This document shows, piece after piece, positions 45,597 to 54,547 of a stretch of DNA of 64,000 bases. The first letter of the stretch is position 1, and each line of letters opens with the position of its first letter. The notes beneath the pieces are model-generated. The model was not told the DNA's origin. It made no database searches and saw only the letters and a program-made list of their open reading frames with translations. The translations under genes and the position numbers were made by a program. The stretch lies in the NCBI GenBank assembly GCA_023438065.1, contig JAEXRH010000012.1:970122-1034121 (forward strand), given 5' to 3'. The DNA comes from Spirochaetota bacterium. GTDB lineage: Bacteria > Spirochaetota > Spirochaetia > Treponematales > Treponemataceae.

Positions 45597-46652
45597 ATGA
45601 ACGCAAAACGTCTTTTTTCCGTCGCGCTCGCGACGGTATCGGCGGTTCTCCTCGCGCTGTCCGTTACCGGCTGCGGCAAGGGAGCAGGAAAGACCCTGTA
45701 TCTCTACAACTGGACCTATTACACCCCCGATTCCGTCATCGAGAAATTCGAGAAGGAATACGGCGTCAAGGTCGTATACGACGACTACGCTTCCAACGAG
45801 GACATGTACGCCAAGCTCAAGGCGGGCGGTTCCGGCTACGACATCGTCATCCCCTCGGGCGACTACGTGTCGATCATGAAGAGCCAGGACATGCTCGAGA
45901 AGATCGACCTCGCCAAGATCCCGAACGCGAAATACCTCAAGCCCGAAAGCCTCGCGAAGGCGACCTACGACCCCAAGATGGAATATTCCGTCCCCTATTA
46001 CATGGGAGCGGCCGGCGTCGCGGTCAACGTCGAGAAGGTCCCGAACTTCGAGAAGAGCTGGGACATCTTCGGGCGAACCGACCTTGCCGGACGGATGTCG
46101 ATGCTCGACGACATGCGGGAAGTCCTCGGCGACGCTCTCGCGTATCTCGGTTATTCGGTCAACACGACGAATCAGGCGGAGCTCGACAAGGCGTACGAGC
46201 TCGTTAACAACAAGTGGAAGCCCAATCTCGTCAAGTTCGACGCCGAGGGATTCGCGAAATCCTTCGCCGCCGGGGAGTTCTGGGTCGTCCAGGGCTACGC
46301 CGAGGCCGTCTACGCCGAGATCCCCCCCGAGATGAAAGGCAAGGTCGCGTTCTTCATCCCCGAAAGGGAGGGCGGACCGATGTATATCGACAGCATGTGC
46401 ATCCCGAAGGGCGCGAAGAACATCGAGCTCGCGCACCAGTTCATCAACTTCATCCTCCGGCCGGACATCTACGCCGAATTCCTCGACGCGTTCGGGTTCC
46501 CCTCGACGATCCACGCCGAGGCCGCCGCGCTCCAGAAGGTCACCCCGCTGTACAGCGCGGAGGCGATCGTGAACTGCGAGCTCAAGGAAGACCTCGGCGA
46601 GAATCTCGAGATGTACAACCAGGTTTGGCAGAAAATTCGTTTTACAGAATAG
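45597..46652 (+). CDS. potD: Polyamine-binding lipoprotein PotD
   Basis: 351 residues. Signal peptide with lipobox VTGC (cysteine about 26), then the PotD/F fold: TLYLYNWTYYTPDSVIEKFEKEYGVKVVYDDYASNEDMYAKLKAGGSGYDIVIPSG, YSVPYYMGAAGVAVN and the conserved C-terminal AHQFINFILRPD. It is tethered outside the inner membrane and delivers polyamine to PotBC. AAGGAGG precedes the start. Confidence 0.93.
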   Translation: MNAKRLFSVALATVSAVLLALSVTGCGKGAGKTLYLYNWTYYTPDSVIEKFEKEYGVKVVYDDYASNEDMYAKLKAGGSGYDIVIPSGDYVSIMKSQDMLEKIDLAKIPNAKYLKPESLAKATYDPKMEYSVPYYMGAAGVAVNVEKVPNFEKSWDIFGRTDLAGRMSMLDDMREVLGDALAYLGYSVNTTNQAELDKAYELVNNKWKPNLVKFDAEGFAKSFAAGEFWVVQGYAEAVYAEIPPEMKGKVAFFIPEREGGPMYIDSMCIPKGAKNIELAHQFINFILRPDIYAEFLDAFGFPSTIHAEAAALQKVTPLYSAEAIVNCELKEDLGENLEMYNQVWQKIRFTE

Positions 46653-46670
46653 ACCATAACAGGGTATAAT
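46641..46670 (+). promoter_or_regulatory. Promoter of the PAS-GGDEF-EAL gene, leaderless geometry
   Basis: TTTACA (overlapping the end of potD), 18 bases, TATAAT, then 13 bases to ATG 46684. No Shine-Dalgarno. Confidence 0.65.
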
Positions 46671-46683
46671 TGGCTACCACCGT

Positions 46684-48474
46684 ATGATCATCGACCACTT
46701 TTACCGCAACCTGCTGGAGAGTCTTCCCCACGTCGTTCTGGTAGCCACCCCGTGCAGGGATCGGGATTCCGATCCCCACGATTTCCTCGTGGAATACGTC
46801 AATCCCGCCTGGGAAACCGTCTCGGGTTCCCAGGTTCAAACGATCCAGGGAAAGCTGCTTTCCGCGACGGTCTACGCGGAAAGCAGAATCCCCTGGCGGG
46901 AGATGGCGAACGCCGTCTGGACCCAGGGGAAAACGGTCCATCATACCCTCTATAGCGAGATAGTCGACAAATGGCTCGACATCACGATCGCGCGGCTCGA
47001 GCCCGACCATCTTTGCCTCTACATCCACGACGTCTCCGAGCTGAAGCAGGGAGAGACGAGACTCAAGGAGCAAAACCTCCGGCTCTCGGCGCTCTCCTCG
47101 GAGCTCGCCTCCTCGAAAAACAACCTCAAGGCGAAGCTCGAGAATATCGAGAGCCTCAACGCCAATCTCGAGCAACTCGCGTATTTCGACCGGCTCACGA
47201 AGCTTCCCAACCGCATCCGGTTCGTCGAGGTGCTCGCCAACGAGCTCGAGACCGCCAAGCGCGCGGAGTCGAGCTTCGCGGTCGCGATCTTCGACATCGA
47301 CAACCTCAAGACGCTCAACGACTCGCGCGGGCACGAGTCCGGGGACGAGCTCCTCAGGCAGGTCGCCGAGCGGCTTGTCCGTTTCGGGGCCGAGTCGGTG
47401 CAGGCGAGCCGCTTCGGCGGCGACGAGTTCCTCCTGATCGTCCGCGACTACGAGCACGACGCCGAACTCCTCCATCGGGTGAACGCCATACAACATACCT
47501 TGAGCGAGCCTTACATGATCTTCGACGCCGAGGTCAAGTCGTCGGCGTCGATCGGCATCGCGACCTTCCCCGAGGACGCGCGAACGGTGCAGGATCTCCT
47601 GAAATACGCCGACATCGCGATGACCGACGCGAAGCGGCGCGGCAAAAACACCCTCTCGCTCTTCCACTCGGTCATGCAGGAAAACCTCCTCGCGAGGCTC
47701 AACATGGAGCAGCGGATGTTCCGCGCGTTCGAGGACGAACGGTTCCAGGTTTTCTTCCAGCCCCAGTTTGACGCGGAGTCCAAGCGGCTTCGCGGCTTCG
47801 AGGCGCTCGTGCGCTGGTTCGACGAGAAGCTCGGCTACGTGAGCCCCGAGAAATTCATCCCGATGGCCGAGGAAACGAGGATCATCATCCCGCTCGGGCG
47901 ATGGATACTCTCGACCGCGTGCCGGACGATGCGCGACTGGAAGGAGCGCTTCGGGTTTTCCGGCATCATGTCGGTGAACGTTTCCCCGGTGCAAATCCAG
48001 CAAACGGGCTTCATAGACGATCTGAGGGCGGTGATCGAGGACACGGGAATCGATCCCGAGACGCTCGAGATCGAGATTACCGAGGGAATCCTCATCTCGA
48101 ATTTCCAGGACGCGGTGAAAAGCCTTCAGGAGATACGCGATCTGGGGGTAGGGATTTCGCTCGACGATTTCGGAACGGGATACTCTTCCCTGAGCTATCT
48201 TCAGTTCCTTCCGCTCACCACGCTCAAGATCGACAAGTCGTTTATCGCGAACATCACGAAGGACAAGAGCATCGAGTACGATATCACCGACGCGATGGTG
48301 AACCTCATGAACAAGCTCGGGCTCGACACGATCGCCGAGGGGGTCGAGACGGCGGAGCAGCTGTCGGTAATCCAGCGGATCAACTGCAAGACGATACAGG
48401 GCTTTCTCACCGGTCGCCCCATGCCGGCGGCGGACTGCGAGCGGCTCATCGCCTCGGGCGCGTACGCCGTCTAG
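46684..48474 (+). CDS. PAS-GGDEF-EAL c-di-GMP signalling protein
   Basis: 596 residues, soluble. N-terminal PAS-like domain (LPHVVLVATP, VEYVNPAWETVSG, WLDITIARLEPDHLCLYIHDVSELKQ) followed by a coiled coil. GGDEF domain: DIDNLKTLNDSRGHESGDELLRQ and SRFGGDEFLL, without an RxxD inhibitory site. EAL domain: FEALVRWF, NVSPVQIQ, IEITEGIL, DDFGTGYSSLSYL, LKIDKSFI and AEGVETAEQ, with catalytic residues present. It probably degrades c-di-GMP under PAS control. TATAAT lies just before the ATG. Confidence 0.9.
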   Translation: MIIDHFYRNLLESLPHVVLVATPCRDRDSDPHDFLVEYVNPAWETVSGSQVQTIQGKLLSATVYAESRIPWREMANAVWTQGKTVHHTLYSEIVDKWLDITIARLEPDHLCLYIHDVSELKQGETRLKEQNLRLSALSSELASSKNNLKAKLENIESLNANLEQLAYFDRLTKLPNRIRFVEVLANELETAKRAESSFAVAIFDIDNLKTLNDSRGHESGDELLRQVAERLVRFGAESVQASRFGGDEFLLIVRDYEHDAELLHRVNAIQHTLSEPYMIFDAEVKSSASIGIATFPEDARTVQDLLKYADIAMTDAKRRGKNTLSLFHSVMQENLLARLNMEQRMFRAFEDERFQVFFQPQFDAESKRLRGFEALVRWFDEKLGYVSPEKFIPMAEETRIIIPLGRWILSTACRTMRDWKERFGFSGIMSVNVSPVQIQQTGFIDDLRAVIEDTGIDPETLEIEITEGILISNFQDAVKSLQEIRDLGVGISLDDFGTGYSSLSYLQFLPLTTLKIDKSFIANITKDKSIEYDITDAMVNLMNKLGLDTIAEGVETAEQLSVIQRINCKTIQGFLTGRPMPAADCERLIASGAYAV

Positions 48475-48483
48475 GGTCGACGC

Positions 48484-48921
48484 CTACTTCCGCCCGTCCG
48501 GCACCCGATACTCCACGTACCTGACGCATCCCCGCTCGATCGCCTTCCGGAGCGAGCGCTCGACCGCGCTCTGCCGCGAATCCCCCGTCTTTACCTCTAT
48601 GAACACGACCTCGTCGACCTCGCCGCGCGACGCGCCCGCGAAGGATATGAAATCGACCGGTTTTCCCACGAAGCGAACCTCGGTCGGGTCGCCGGGAAAT
48701 CCCGGGAGGTACGGTCCGAGCTGCTCGGAGAACTGTCCGCCGAGAACGGCGCGGGATCGCTTGACGGCGTCGCTTCGCTCGGACTCGAGCCGTTTCCGGA
48801 AATCGCGCTCCGCCCGGGCGCGGCCGAGCCGGACGCCGAGCTTGACCCCGACGAGGAGGAGGATGGCCGCGGAGAGCGCCGCGAAAGCGAGCCAAAACGC
48901 GAGCGGAAGGGAGGGGCTCAC
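48484..48921 (-). CDS. Membrane-anchored Holliday-junction-resolvase-like nuclease (COG4741 type)
   Basis: About 145 residues from a GTG overlapping the preceding stop (GTGA). One N-terminal membrane helix, then a charged linker and a small nuclease-like domain: ERDFRKRLESERSDAVKRSRAVL, GQFSEQLGPYLPGFP, VRFVGKPVDFISFAGA, VVFIEVKTGDSRQSAVERSLRKAIERG. The E..D..EVK array is that of PD-(D/E)xK enzymes, and the pattern matches proteins annotated as predicted secreted endonucleases. Coupled to the M15 peptidase gene. Confidence 0.7.
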   Translation of the reverse strand: MSPSLPLAFWLAFAALSAAILLLVGVKLGVRLGRARAERDFRKRLESERSDAVKRSRAVLGGQFSEQLGPYLPGFPGDPTEVRFVGKPVDFISFAGASRGEVDEVVFIEVKTGDSRQSAVERSLRKAIERGCVRYVEYRVPDGRK

Positions 48922-49823
48922 CGGTCGAGATCCCCGGCGTGACCCCATCGCTGGAGCGCAAGCAGCTCGGGCCGGTACTCGAAATGCATATTGTCCCACA
49001 GAAGCCACTTGCCGCCCCAGATGAAGCCCTCGTCCTCGTAGGCCGCGATGACGGAAGCGGGCGGCATCCATCGGCGCTCGAGGGGAATGAGCATCCATCG
49101 ATCGTTGTAGTAACTGATCCAGTTCCAGTAGATGTTTTTCTTTCCCCAGTTCTTCGGGAGGATGTCGATCGCGATACCCCAACTGTGGTTGCTCCTCGAG
49201 GGCGAGTCGGCGATCTCCCTCCAGTTGTAGCCCTCGATGCCCGAGATGGAGGCGATGAAGGTCTTGACCTCCGGGTCAGTGAGGGCGAGCTCGTAGATCC
49301 TCCGCTCGACCCGCTTGAGCGGCTCGACGATCCGCTCGTGAACGGAAACGCGGGCGCCGAGATAGTCGAACCGGACGATGTGCGACTCGATCTTCCGCCT
49401 CGTCGCGCCGTCGTACAGGGAATCGTAGAACGAAAGCTCGTAGGTCGCGGAGTTGCTCCGCGATTTCGCGAGCACGTCCGCGTTGAGCCGCGCGATCGTC
49501 TCGTCGGAGAAGGTCGCGGGATCGGGTATGTCCACGGGATAGAGGTAATCGACGTACGCGCGCCAGCGCGCAGGGGTCGCGAGGAGCCGCTCGGGAAGGA
49601 GACGGCCTTCGGCCCAGTAGAGGCGTTTCTCGCCGATGGTCATGAACCAGTCGCGTTTCTCCGGGTCGTAATCGACGCCGCCGATGCGGTCGGGATAGGA
49701 AACCACGAGCGCGCGGAGCACGAGCCAGGGTTTGTCGATGATCTTTTCGGTGGGGTCTCCGGCGAAGAGCCGCGCGGAGACGAGGCAAAGGCCGAGGCAG
49801 ACGGTCAGGATTCGCTTTGGCAT
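48918..49823 (-). CDS. M15-type peptidase (VanY/D,D-carboxypeptidase-like)
   Basis: 301 residues with signal peptide about 1-21 (ends FAG). The C-terminal half holds the M15 zinc site: RSNHSWGIAIDI (His and Asp) and WDNMHFEYRPE (His-x-Glu). Such enzymes trim D-Ala residues or crosslinks of peptidoglycan. The N-terminal half is not recognised. The start at 49823 matches the signal peptide; TATACT lies ten bases before it and no ribosome site is present. Confidence 0.8.
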   Translation of the reverse strand: MPKRILTVCLGLCLVSARLFAGDPTEKIIDKPWLVLRALVVSYPDRIGGVDYDPEKRDWFMTIGEKRLYWAEGRLLPERLLATPARWRAYVDYLYPVDIPDPATFSDETIARLNADVLAKSRSNSATYELSFYDSLYDGATRRKIESHIVRFDYLGARVSVHERIVEPLKRVERRIYELALTDPEVKTFIASISGIEGYNWREIADSPSRSNHSWGIAIDILPKNWGKKNIYWNWISYYNDRWMLIPLERRWMPPASVIAAYEDEGFIWGGKWLLWDNMHFEYRPELLALQRWGHAGDLDR

Positions 49824-49833
49824 GTCGGTTCCC

Positions 49834-49862
49834 AGTATATCGATCGCGCGCGTTTTCCGCAA
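49834..49862 (-). promoter_or_regulatory. M15 peptidase promoter, leaderless geometry
   Basis: Minus strand TTGCGG, 17 bases, TATACT, then ten bases to ATG 49823. Confidence 0.55.
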
Positions 49863-49869
49863 TGCCGCC

Positions 49870-51369
49870 CTACTCCCCGTCGCGCGCGGCCTCGAGCGCC
49901 TTGAGCCGCGCGTCGTCGAGCCTGACGGAAAGATTCCTCTCGTTGGAGGGAAGGACCGTTCCCTTCGGCGCGTTCTTCGCGCGGCGGAGGTGCTTCACCT
50001 GGGTGTAGTAAAGGTCGGCTTGCCCCGCCTTCCGCGCCTTGGAGTAAAAAACCGCGAGATTCCCCGCGTCAAGCATGATCTCGAGCGGCACGGTTTTCCC
50101 GGGACGGTTCTTCACGAACACGTACCCGCCCGGCCAGTCGCGGGTATGAAGCCAGAGATCGGAGCCCTTCACGTGACGGCGGAGGAGCTCGTCGTTCTCG
50201 GCGGCCGTGCGGCCCACGAGCATGATCCAGCCGTCCTTGCGGAAGGTAAGCCCCGGATACCGCTTCTCGATCTGCTGGCGCGGGGTGTTCTGCCGGCGGA
50301 GCGCCTTCTGGATGACGAGGGGATTCGGCTCGGCCTCGAGCGTCCGGAGCTCATCCTTAAGGGTCTCGATCGTGCGCCCGGTGCTCGCGATGTCGTCCTC
50401 GAGATCGGCGAGCCCCGACACGGCCTTCCGGTATTTTTGGTAATAGCGCGCGGCGTTTTCCTGCGCCTTCGCCTTCGGATCGAGCTCGATGCGGACGGTC
50501 GCGCCATCGTTCTCGTAATCGGCGACCTCGATCGAGGCCATGCCCGGCTTGATCGCCCAGAGGTTCGCGGTCAAAAGGTCTCCCTGCCTCCGGTAGAGAT
50601 CGGCATGGAGGAAGCTTTCGCGCTTTGCCTCGAGCCGGTCGAGCGCGGCGGCGAGGCGGGCGTGCCGGGCGTCGAAACGGCGCCGCGCCTCCTCGACGAG
50701 GGCCTCGCGCGAGAGGGTTTGCGCGTGCTCGGCGTACCAGCGGTCGATCCGTTCGTTGAAGCTCCCCTCGCCGGGAAGTTCCCTCGCGGTAAAGGTCTTC
50801 GCGGGAATCCCGGCCGGGCCCGTCGCGTCGCGGGGTTTCGGGGTTTCCCAGACGCCCCCGGAGACCTCGCCGCGCTTCGGCCTCCGGTAAAACACGTCGA
50901 GGATCGCGAGCTTGTCGTCGGTGACGACGACGTTCGCGGCTCCCGACCAGAGCCTGATGAACATGAAAAGCCGCTCGTCTCCCCGGTCGAAGGTCACGCG
51001 CACGATCCGGTCGTTTCCGAGCTGGACGGCCTCGACGACGCGCGCGCCTTTTATCCTCGCGCGGCAGAACTCCATGAAGCGGAGCGGCTTGTCGCTCCGG
51101 GGGACCTTTCGCCTCGTCTCGTGGATGCGGCACACCCCGGGAGCGAGCGATACGAGGACGGTTTTCGAGACGCCGCCCGCGGAGGACTTTTCCCCGGCCT
51201 CGTCGGGCGCGGTACCGGAGACGGGGATACGGGCGTTCGCCGCGTGTCCGCCCTTGTACGCATAAAACGCGATCGCGTCGAACGACGGCTGGACGACGTT
51301 CTGGATGAAAGCGCCTTCAAGGTCGAGTTCGGAGAGGATAAGGTCTATTTCCGCGCAGTTGAGCGACAT
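49870..51369 (-). CDS. NFACT-domain RNA-binding protein (RqcH/FbpA family)
   Basis: 499 residues. NFACT-N domain in the first half (EIDLILSELDLEGAFIQNVVQPSFDAIAFYAY, FMFIRLWSGAANVVVTD), central coiled coil, then NFACT-R at the C-terminus (WIMLVGRTAAENDELLRRHVKGSDLWLHTRDWPGGYVFVK). RqcH recognises stalled 50S subunits and recruits Ala-tRNA for C-terminal tailing; older names call it a fibronectin-binding protein. The ATG at 51369 follows TATAGT by nine bases, without a ribosome site. Confidence 0.88.
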   Translation of the reverse strand: MSLNCAEIDLILSELDLEGAFIQNVVQPSFDAIAFYAYKGGHAANARIPVSGTAPDEAGEKSSAGGVSKTVLVSLAPGVCRIHETRRKVPRSDKPLRFMEFCRARIKGARVVEAVQLGNDRIVRVTFDRGDERLFMFIRLWSGAANVVVTDDKLAILDVFYRRPKRGEVSGGVWETPKPRDATGPAGIPAKTFTARELPGEGSFNERIDRWYAEHAQTLSREALVEEARRRFDARHARLAAALDRLEAKRESFLHADLYRRQGDLLTANLWAIKPGMASIEVADYENDGATVRIELDPKAKAQENAARYYQKYRKAVSGLADLEDDIASTGRTIETLKDELRTLEAEPNPLVIQKALRRQNTPRQQIEKRYPGLTFRKDGWIMLVGRTAAENDELLRRHVKGSDLWLHTRDWPGGYVFVKNRPGKTVPLEIMLDAGNLAVFYSKARKAGQADLYYTQVKHLRRAKNAPKGTVLPSNERNLSVRLDDARLKALEAARDGE

Positions 51370-51497
51370 AATGGGGGCACTATACACCGGATCGGCAAAA
51401 GGTTCACCGGGGTATCGCCCCTGCCGGATCGAACGCCGCCCCGGGTAATGGGGGGGGGGACGGCGGCCGGCGCGTGCGCGGGGCGTGGCGACGGGGA

Positions 51498-52340
51498 TCA
51501 GCGACCGTCGAGCGACCGGGAAAACATCCACTCGAAAAGCCGTTCGTCCCGATAGCAGGCCGACGGATCGTGGCCCATGCCGGCGTACTCGCTGTATTTG
51601 AAGGTCTCGCGGCCCGAACGGGTAAGGGTAACGGTCACGCGGTCATGGCCCGCGATCGTGTCGGCGACCGAGGTCTCCGAGGCGGACGCGTTGCACGGAT
51701 ACGCCCGGTTCCGCGCGAGAGCGTCGCGCGCGACCTCGACGCGGGTCGCGGTATCCTCGAGCCCGATATGATACCAAAGCGCGGTCTTGGCCGCTATCGC
51801 GTCGCCGAGGTCCGATTCGCTTTGACCCGCCACGCGGACGATCGCGGCGAAGTGCTTTCCGCCCGAGCGCATGCCGCGCGCGAGGGGAAAACTCCCCGAT
51901 CCGCCCATCGAGAAGCCGGTGAGGTAGACCCGGTTCGCGTCGACGCGATATCCTGCCGCGATCGCCGCGTCGATCCACGCGGCGAGGGCTTCCCCGTCGG
52001 CCTCCCCGTTTTTCTGGTAATCGAGGGTGAACGCGGGATACCGGCGGGCGACCGCCGCGTATTCACCGAGTCCCTCGCCCCAATATCCCGACACGACCAG
52101 GGGATAGAGCCGTTCCGCGTTTTCGGGTTTATCGTAACCCCACGGTCCGGCAAACCCGAGGGAATCGAGCGTGAAGCTTTCGGGCGCGTCGGCCTCGGTG
52201 AAGGACTCGACCGGGTTAAGCTCTCGCTCGGGATCGCTCGGCTCGTTACCGGAGCAGGCGACGAGCGAGAAGGCAACCGCGAGCGAGAAGACCATCGCGA
52301 GCGGGAAGGCGCGAGCGTCGAAGGGTATGCGTTTCATCAT
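51498..52340 (-). CDS. Secreted esterase/PHB-depolymerase-like lipoprotein
   Basis: 280 residues. Signal peptide with lipobox LVAC (C29). Alpha/beta-hydrolase fold with nucleophile S144 in GFSMGGSG, Asp D196 (GLEDTAT) and His H257 (GMGHDPSACY). This arrangement resembles secreted esterases of the CE1/PHB-depolymerase group, including feruloyl or acetylxylan esterases, which would fit the xylanase in the window. Substrate unproven. AAGGAA precedes the ATG pair at 52340/52337. Confidence 0.75.
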   Translation of the reverse strand: MMKRIPFDARAFPLAMVFSLAVAFSLVACSGNEPSDPERELNPVESFTEADAPESFTLDSLGFAGPWGYDKPENAERLYPLVVSGYWGEGLGEYAAVARRYPAFTLDYQKNGEADGEALAAWIDAAIAAGYRVDANRVYLTGFSMGGSGSFPLARGMRSGGKHFAAIVRVAGQSESDLGDAIAAKTALWYHIGLEDTATRVEVARDALARNRAYPCNASASETSVADTIAGHDRVTVTLTRSGRETFKYSEYAGMGHDPSACYRDERLFEWMFSRSLDGR

Positions 52341-52462
52341 GACGTTCCTTGTGGATTCGCGAGGCGAGTCAGAATAACCTTGGCGAACGGATTCCGTCAT
52401 GATACCGCGCCGCGAGCGGAAAATCAGGGGCGGCGAAAAAGGAGCGGCTTTACCGGCCCCTT

Positions 52463-52496
52463 AAAAAAAAGCGGAAACCCTCTATCGGGTTTCCGC
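52463..52496 (-). terminator. Terminator of the amt-glnB operon
   Basis: Minus strand GCGGAAACCC / GGGTTTCCGC stem, six-base loop, followed by eight T. Confidence 0.9.
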
Positions 52497-52577
52497 GAAG
52501 GGGTATCGGCCTTCCGGCGCGCGCTCAGGCATCGCCGGAGGCCAAAGGCTCCCCTGTTCAACGATCACGATTCGTCG

Positions 52578-52919
52578 TCAGATGGCGATTTCGCCTTCCT
52601 CGCCGGTCCTGATTCTCACGACGTCCTCGACGTTATATATGAAGATCTTTCCGTCGCCGATCTCGCCGGTGCGGGCGGCCTCGATGATGATCTTCTTTAC
52701 CGAGTCGACCTCTTTGTCCTTGACGACGAGGTCGATCATCACCTTCGGAATGAGGTCGAGCGAGTATTTCTCGCCGCGCCAGGACTGGGTGACGCCTTTC
52801 TGGGTTCCCTGACCGATGATGTCGGTCACCATGATCCCGTGATAGCAACCCGCTTTCTTGAGCGCCTCGCGAACCTCGGCCAGTTTTTCCGGCCTCACGA
52901 TTGCCTTAACCTGCTTCAT
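52578..52919 (-). CDS. glnB: PII signal transduction protein
   Basis: 113 residues. PII fold with KAIVRPEKLAEVREAL, T-loop GTQKGVTQSWRGEKYSLDLIPK and C-terminal signature TGEIGDGKIFI. The Tyr that is uridylylated in enteric PII (Y51) is present as Y52; the position of E. coli Y46 is Trp. PII senses 2-oxoglutarate and ATP/ADP and plugs the ammonium channel. It is transcribed with amt, the usual GlnK arrangement; the symbol glnK would serve equally. Confidence 0.93.
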   Translation of the reverse strand: MKQVKAIVRPEKLAEVREALKKAGCYHGIMVTDIIGQGTQKGVTQSWRGEKYSLDLIPKVMIDLVVKDKEVDSVKKIIIEAARTGEIGDGKIFIYNVEDVVRIRTGEEGEIAI

Positions 52920-52932
52920 CTGGATCGCCTCC

Positions 52933-54261
52933 TTACTTATTATCGTCCGCGACGGTCACGGAATACGAGAGTTTGTGCACGGCGAACTCGGGATACGCCT
53001 GGTTTCCGTGCTCGCCGATATCGAGTCCCTCGATCTCTTCCTTGAGGGATACCCTCATGCCGATCGTCTTCTTGATGACGAACCAGGTCAGAAGCGAGGC
53101 GCCGAACACGAAGGCACCGACCGCCACGACGCCGATTGCCTGAGCCTTGAGGAGACCGAAACCGCCCCCGAAGAAGAGGCCGTTGGCGCACGCGGTGCCG
53201 CCGATCCCGTCCTGGGCGAAGAGGCCGACCGCGAGGGTTCCGAGAACGCCGTTACCGAGGTGGACGGCAAGCGCGCCGACCGGGTCGTCGAGCTTCATCC
53301 GGTCGAAGAAGATGACGGCGAGCACGACGAAGACGCCCGAGATCGCGCCGAGGATTATGGAACTCGGGACGCTCACGTACGCGCAGGTCGGGGTGATGAT
53401 CACGAGGCCCGCGAGAAGGCCGTTGATCGACATGCCGAGGTCGGGCTTCCCGATCACGATGACCGAGGTGATCGTGGCAGCGAGGATCGCGACGATACCG
53501 GCGGTGTTGGTGGTCACGAGGATGTGGCCGATCGCGGTCGGGTTGAGCGCCATGGTCGAGCCGGGGTTGAAGCCGAACCAGCCGAACCAGAGGACGAATG
53601 CGCCGATGACGGCGAGCGACATGTTGTGACCGGGGATCGGCTTGATCTTCCCGTCCTTCGTGTACTTCCCGAAGCGCGGCCCGAGCATGATGACGCCCGC
53701 GAGCGCGGCCCATCCGCCGATAGAGTGCACGACGGTTCCGCCGGCGAAGTCGAGCATGCCCATCTTCGCGAGGAAGCCGCCGCCCCATATCCAGTGGCCG
53801 ACGATCGGGTAGATGAAGATCGTCAGGACGAAGGAGAACAGAATGAAGGAAAAGTACTTGATGCGCTCGGCGACGGCTCCCGAGACGATCGTCGCGGCGG
53901 TTCCGCAGAACACGAGCTGGAAAAAGAACTTGACCCACAGCGGTACGCCGGCCCAGCCGATCGCGGAGTACACGCCCGAGTAGGCGTCCCCGACAGCCGG
54001 GGAGTTATCCGCGCCGGATACCATGAACAGGCCTTTCTGTCCAATGAATCCGTTGCCGTCTCCGAACATCAGTCCCCAGCCGAGCACGAGAAAGCCGAGG
54101 GACGACACCGCGAATACGATGAAGTTCTTCGAGAGGATGTTTACCGCGTTCTTCTGGCGGGCCATGCCGGTCTCGACGGCGGCGAACCCGAGGTTCATGA
54201 AGAACACGAGAATGCCCCCGAGAACCACCCACAGGGTGTCGAGCATTACCTGAATGTCCAT
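52933..54261 (-). CDS. amt: Ammonium transporter
   Basis: 442 residues with 11 membrane helices and Amt signatures: FAAVETGMARQKNAVNILSKN, DFAGGTVVHSIGGWAALAG and the pore histidines (H in VHSIGG and GALAVHLGNG). Conducts ammonium, blocked by PII. ATG 54261 has AGGAGG six bases upstream, so the long in-frame extension is rejected. Two intrinsic terminators lie in the leader. Confidence 0.95.
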   Translation of the reverse strand: MDIQVMLDTLWVVLGGILVFFMNLGFAAVETGMARQKNAVNILSKNFIVFAVSSLGFLVLGWGLMFGDGNGFIGQKGLFMVSGADNSPAVGDAYSGVYSAIGWAGVPLWVKFFFQLVFCGTAATIVSGAVAERIKYFSFILFSFVLTIFIYPIVGHWIWGGGFLAKMGMLDFAGGTVVHSIGGWAALAGVIMLGPRFGKYTKDGKIKPIPGHNMSLAVIGAFVLWFGWFGFNPGSTMALNPTAIGHILVTTNTAGIVAILAATITSVIVIGKPDLGMSINGLLAGLVIITPTCAYVSVPSSIILGAISGVFVVLAVIFFDRMKLDDPVGALAVHLGNGVLGTLAVGLFAQDGIGGTACANGLFFGGGFGLLKAQAIGVVAVGAFVFGASLLTWFVIKKTIGMRVSLKEEIEGLDIGEHGNQAYPEFAVHKLSYSVTVADDNK

Positions 54262-54276
54262 AGTATGCCTCCTATG

Positions 54277-54329
54277 AAAAAAAAGGCGAAGATGCCGGAA
54301 AAGCCCCCAGGGCTTCCGGCGTCTTCGCC
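54277..54329 (-). terminator. Leader terminator 2 (adjacent to the amt ribosome site)
   Basis: Minus strand: GGCGAAGACGCCGGAAGCCC pairs with GGGCTTTTCCGGCATCTTCGCC (about 20 bp, slightly imperfect), then eight T ending three bases before the AGGAGG of amt. Confidence 0.85.
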
Positions 54330-54339
54330 TCGATTCACG

Positions 54340-54379
54340 AAAAAAAGGCGCCAAGAACACACTGCGTGATCTTGGCGCC
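54340..54379 (-). terminator. Leader terminator 1 upstream of amt
   Basis: Minus strand GGCGCCAAG / CTTGGCGCC (9-bp perfect stem, 15-base loop), then seven T. It lies between the promoter and leader terminator 2. Confidence 0.85.
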
Positions 54380-54395
54380 ATTACCTGATGGATAA

Positions 54396-54424
54396 AACGT
54401 ACCAAAAGGTTTTCTTTTGGTCAA
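54396..54424 (-). promoter_or_regulatory. amt promoter with palindrome in the spacer
   Basis: Minus strand TTGACC, 17 bases, TACGTT. ACCAAAAG / CTTTTGGT (arms 54401-54408 and 54414-54421) fills the spacer. ACCAAAAG recurs at 54501 beside the metF promoter. Confidence 0.55.
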
Positions 54425-54510
54425 CCCTTTTATGCATATTTATGCGTTTTTTTTAATTCTTGCTGTATTTTTTTTCATTTTAAAAGATTCTTCCATTCCT
54501 ACCAAAAGTC

Positions 54511-54540
54511 TTGCCCCAATCCTTTTTTTACTGATAAACT
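54511..54540 (+). promoter_or_regulatory. metF promoter, leaderless geometry
   Basis: TTGCCC, 18 bases, TAAACT, seven bases to ATG 54548. ACCAAAAG (54501-54508) lies just upstream of the -35 box. Confidence 0.5.
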
Positions 54541-54547
54541 GCGTACC

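Noticed and set aside
52578..52919. Loss of the PII uridylylation tyrosine
   Set aside because: I first aligned Trp47 with Y51. Correct alignment puts Trp at E. coli Y46 and Tyr52 at Y51, so the site is kept.
52858..54369. Long plus-strand open frame opposite amt (about 500 codons)
   Set aside because: Its protein is charge-rich and featureless, and the minus strand holds a canonical Amt. High G+C creates antisense open frames; similar ones oppose miaB, glnA, gpmI and metH.
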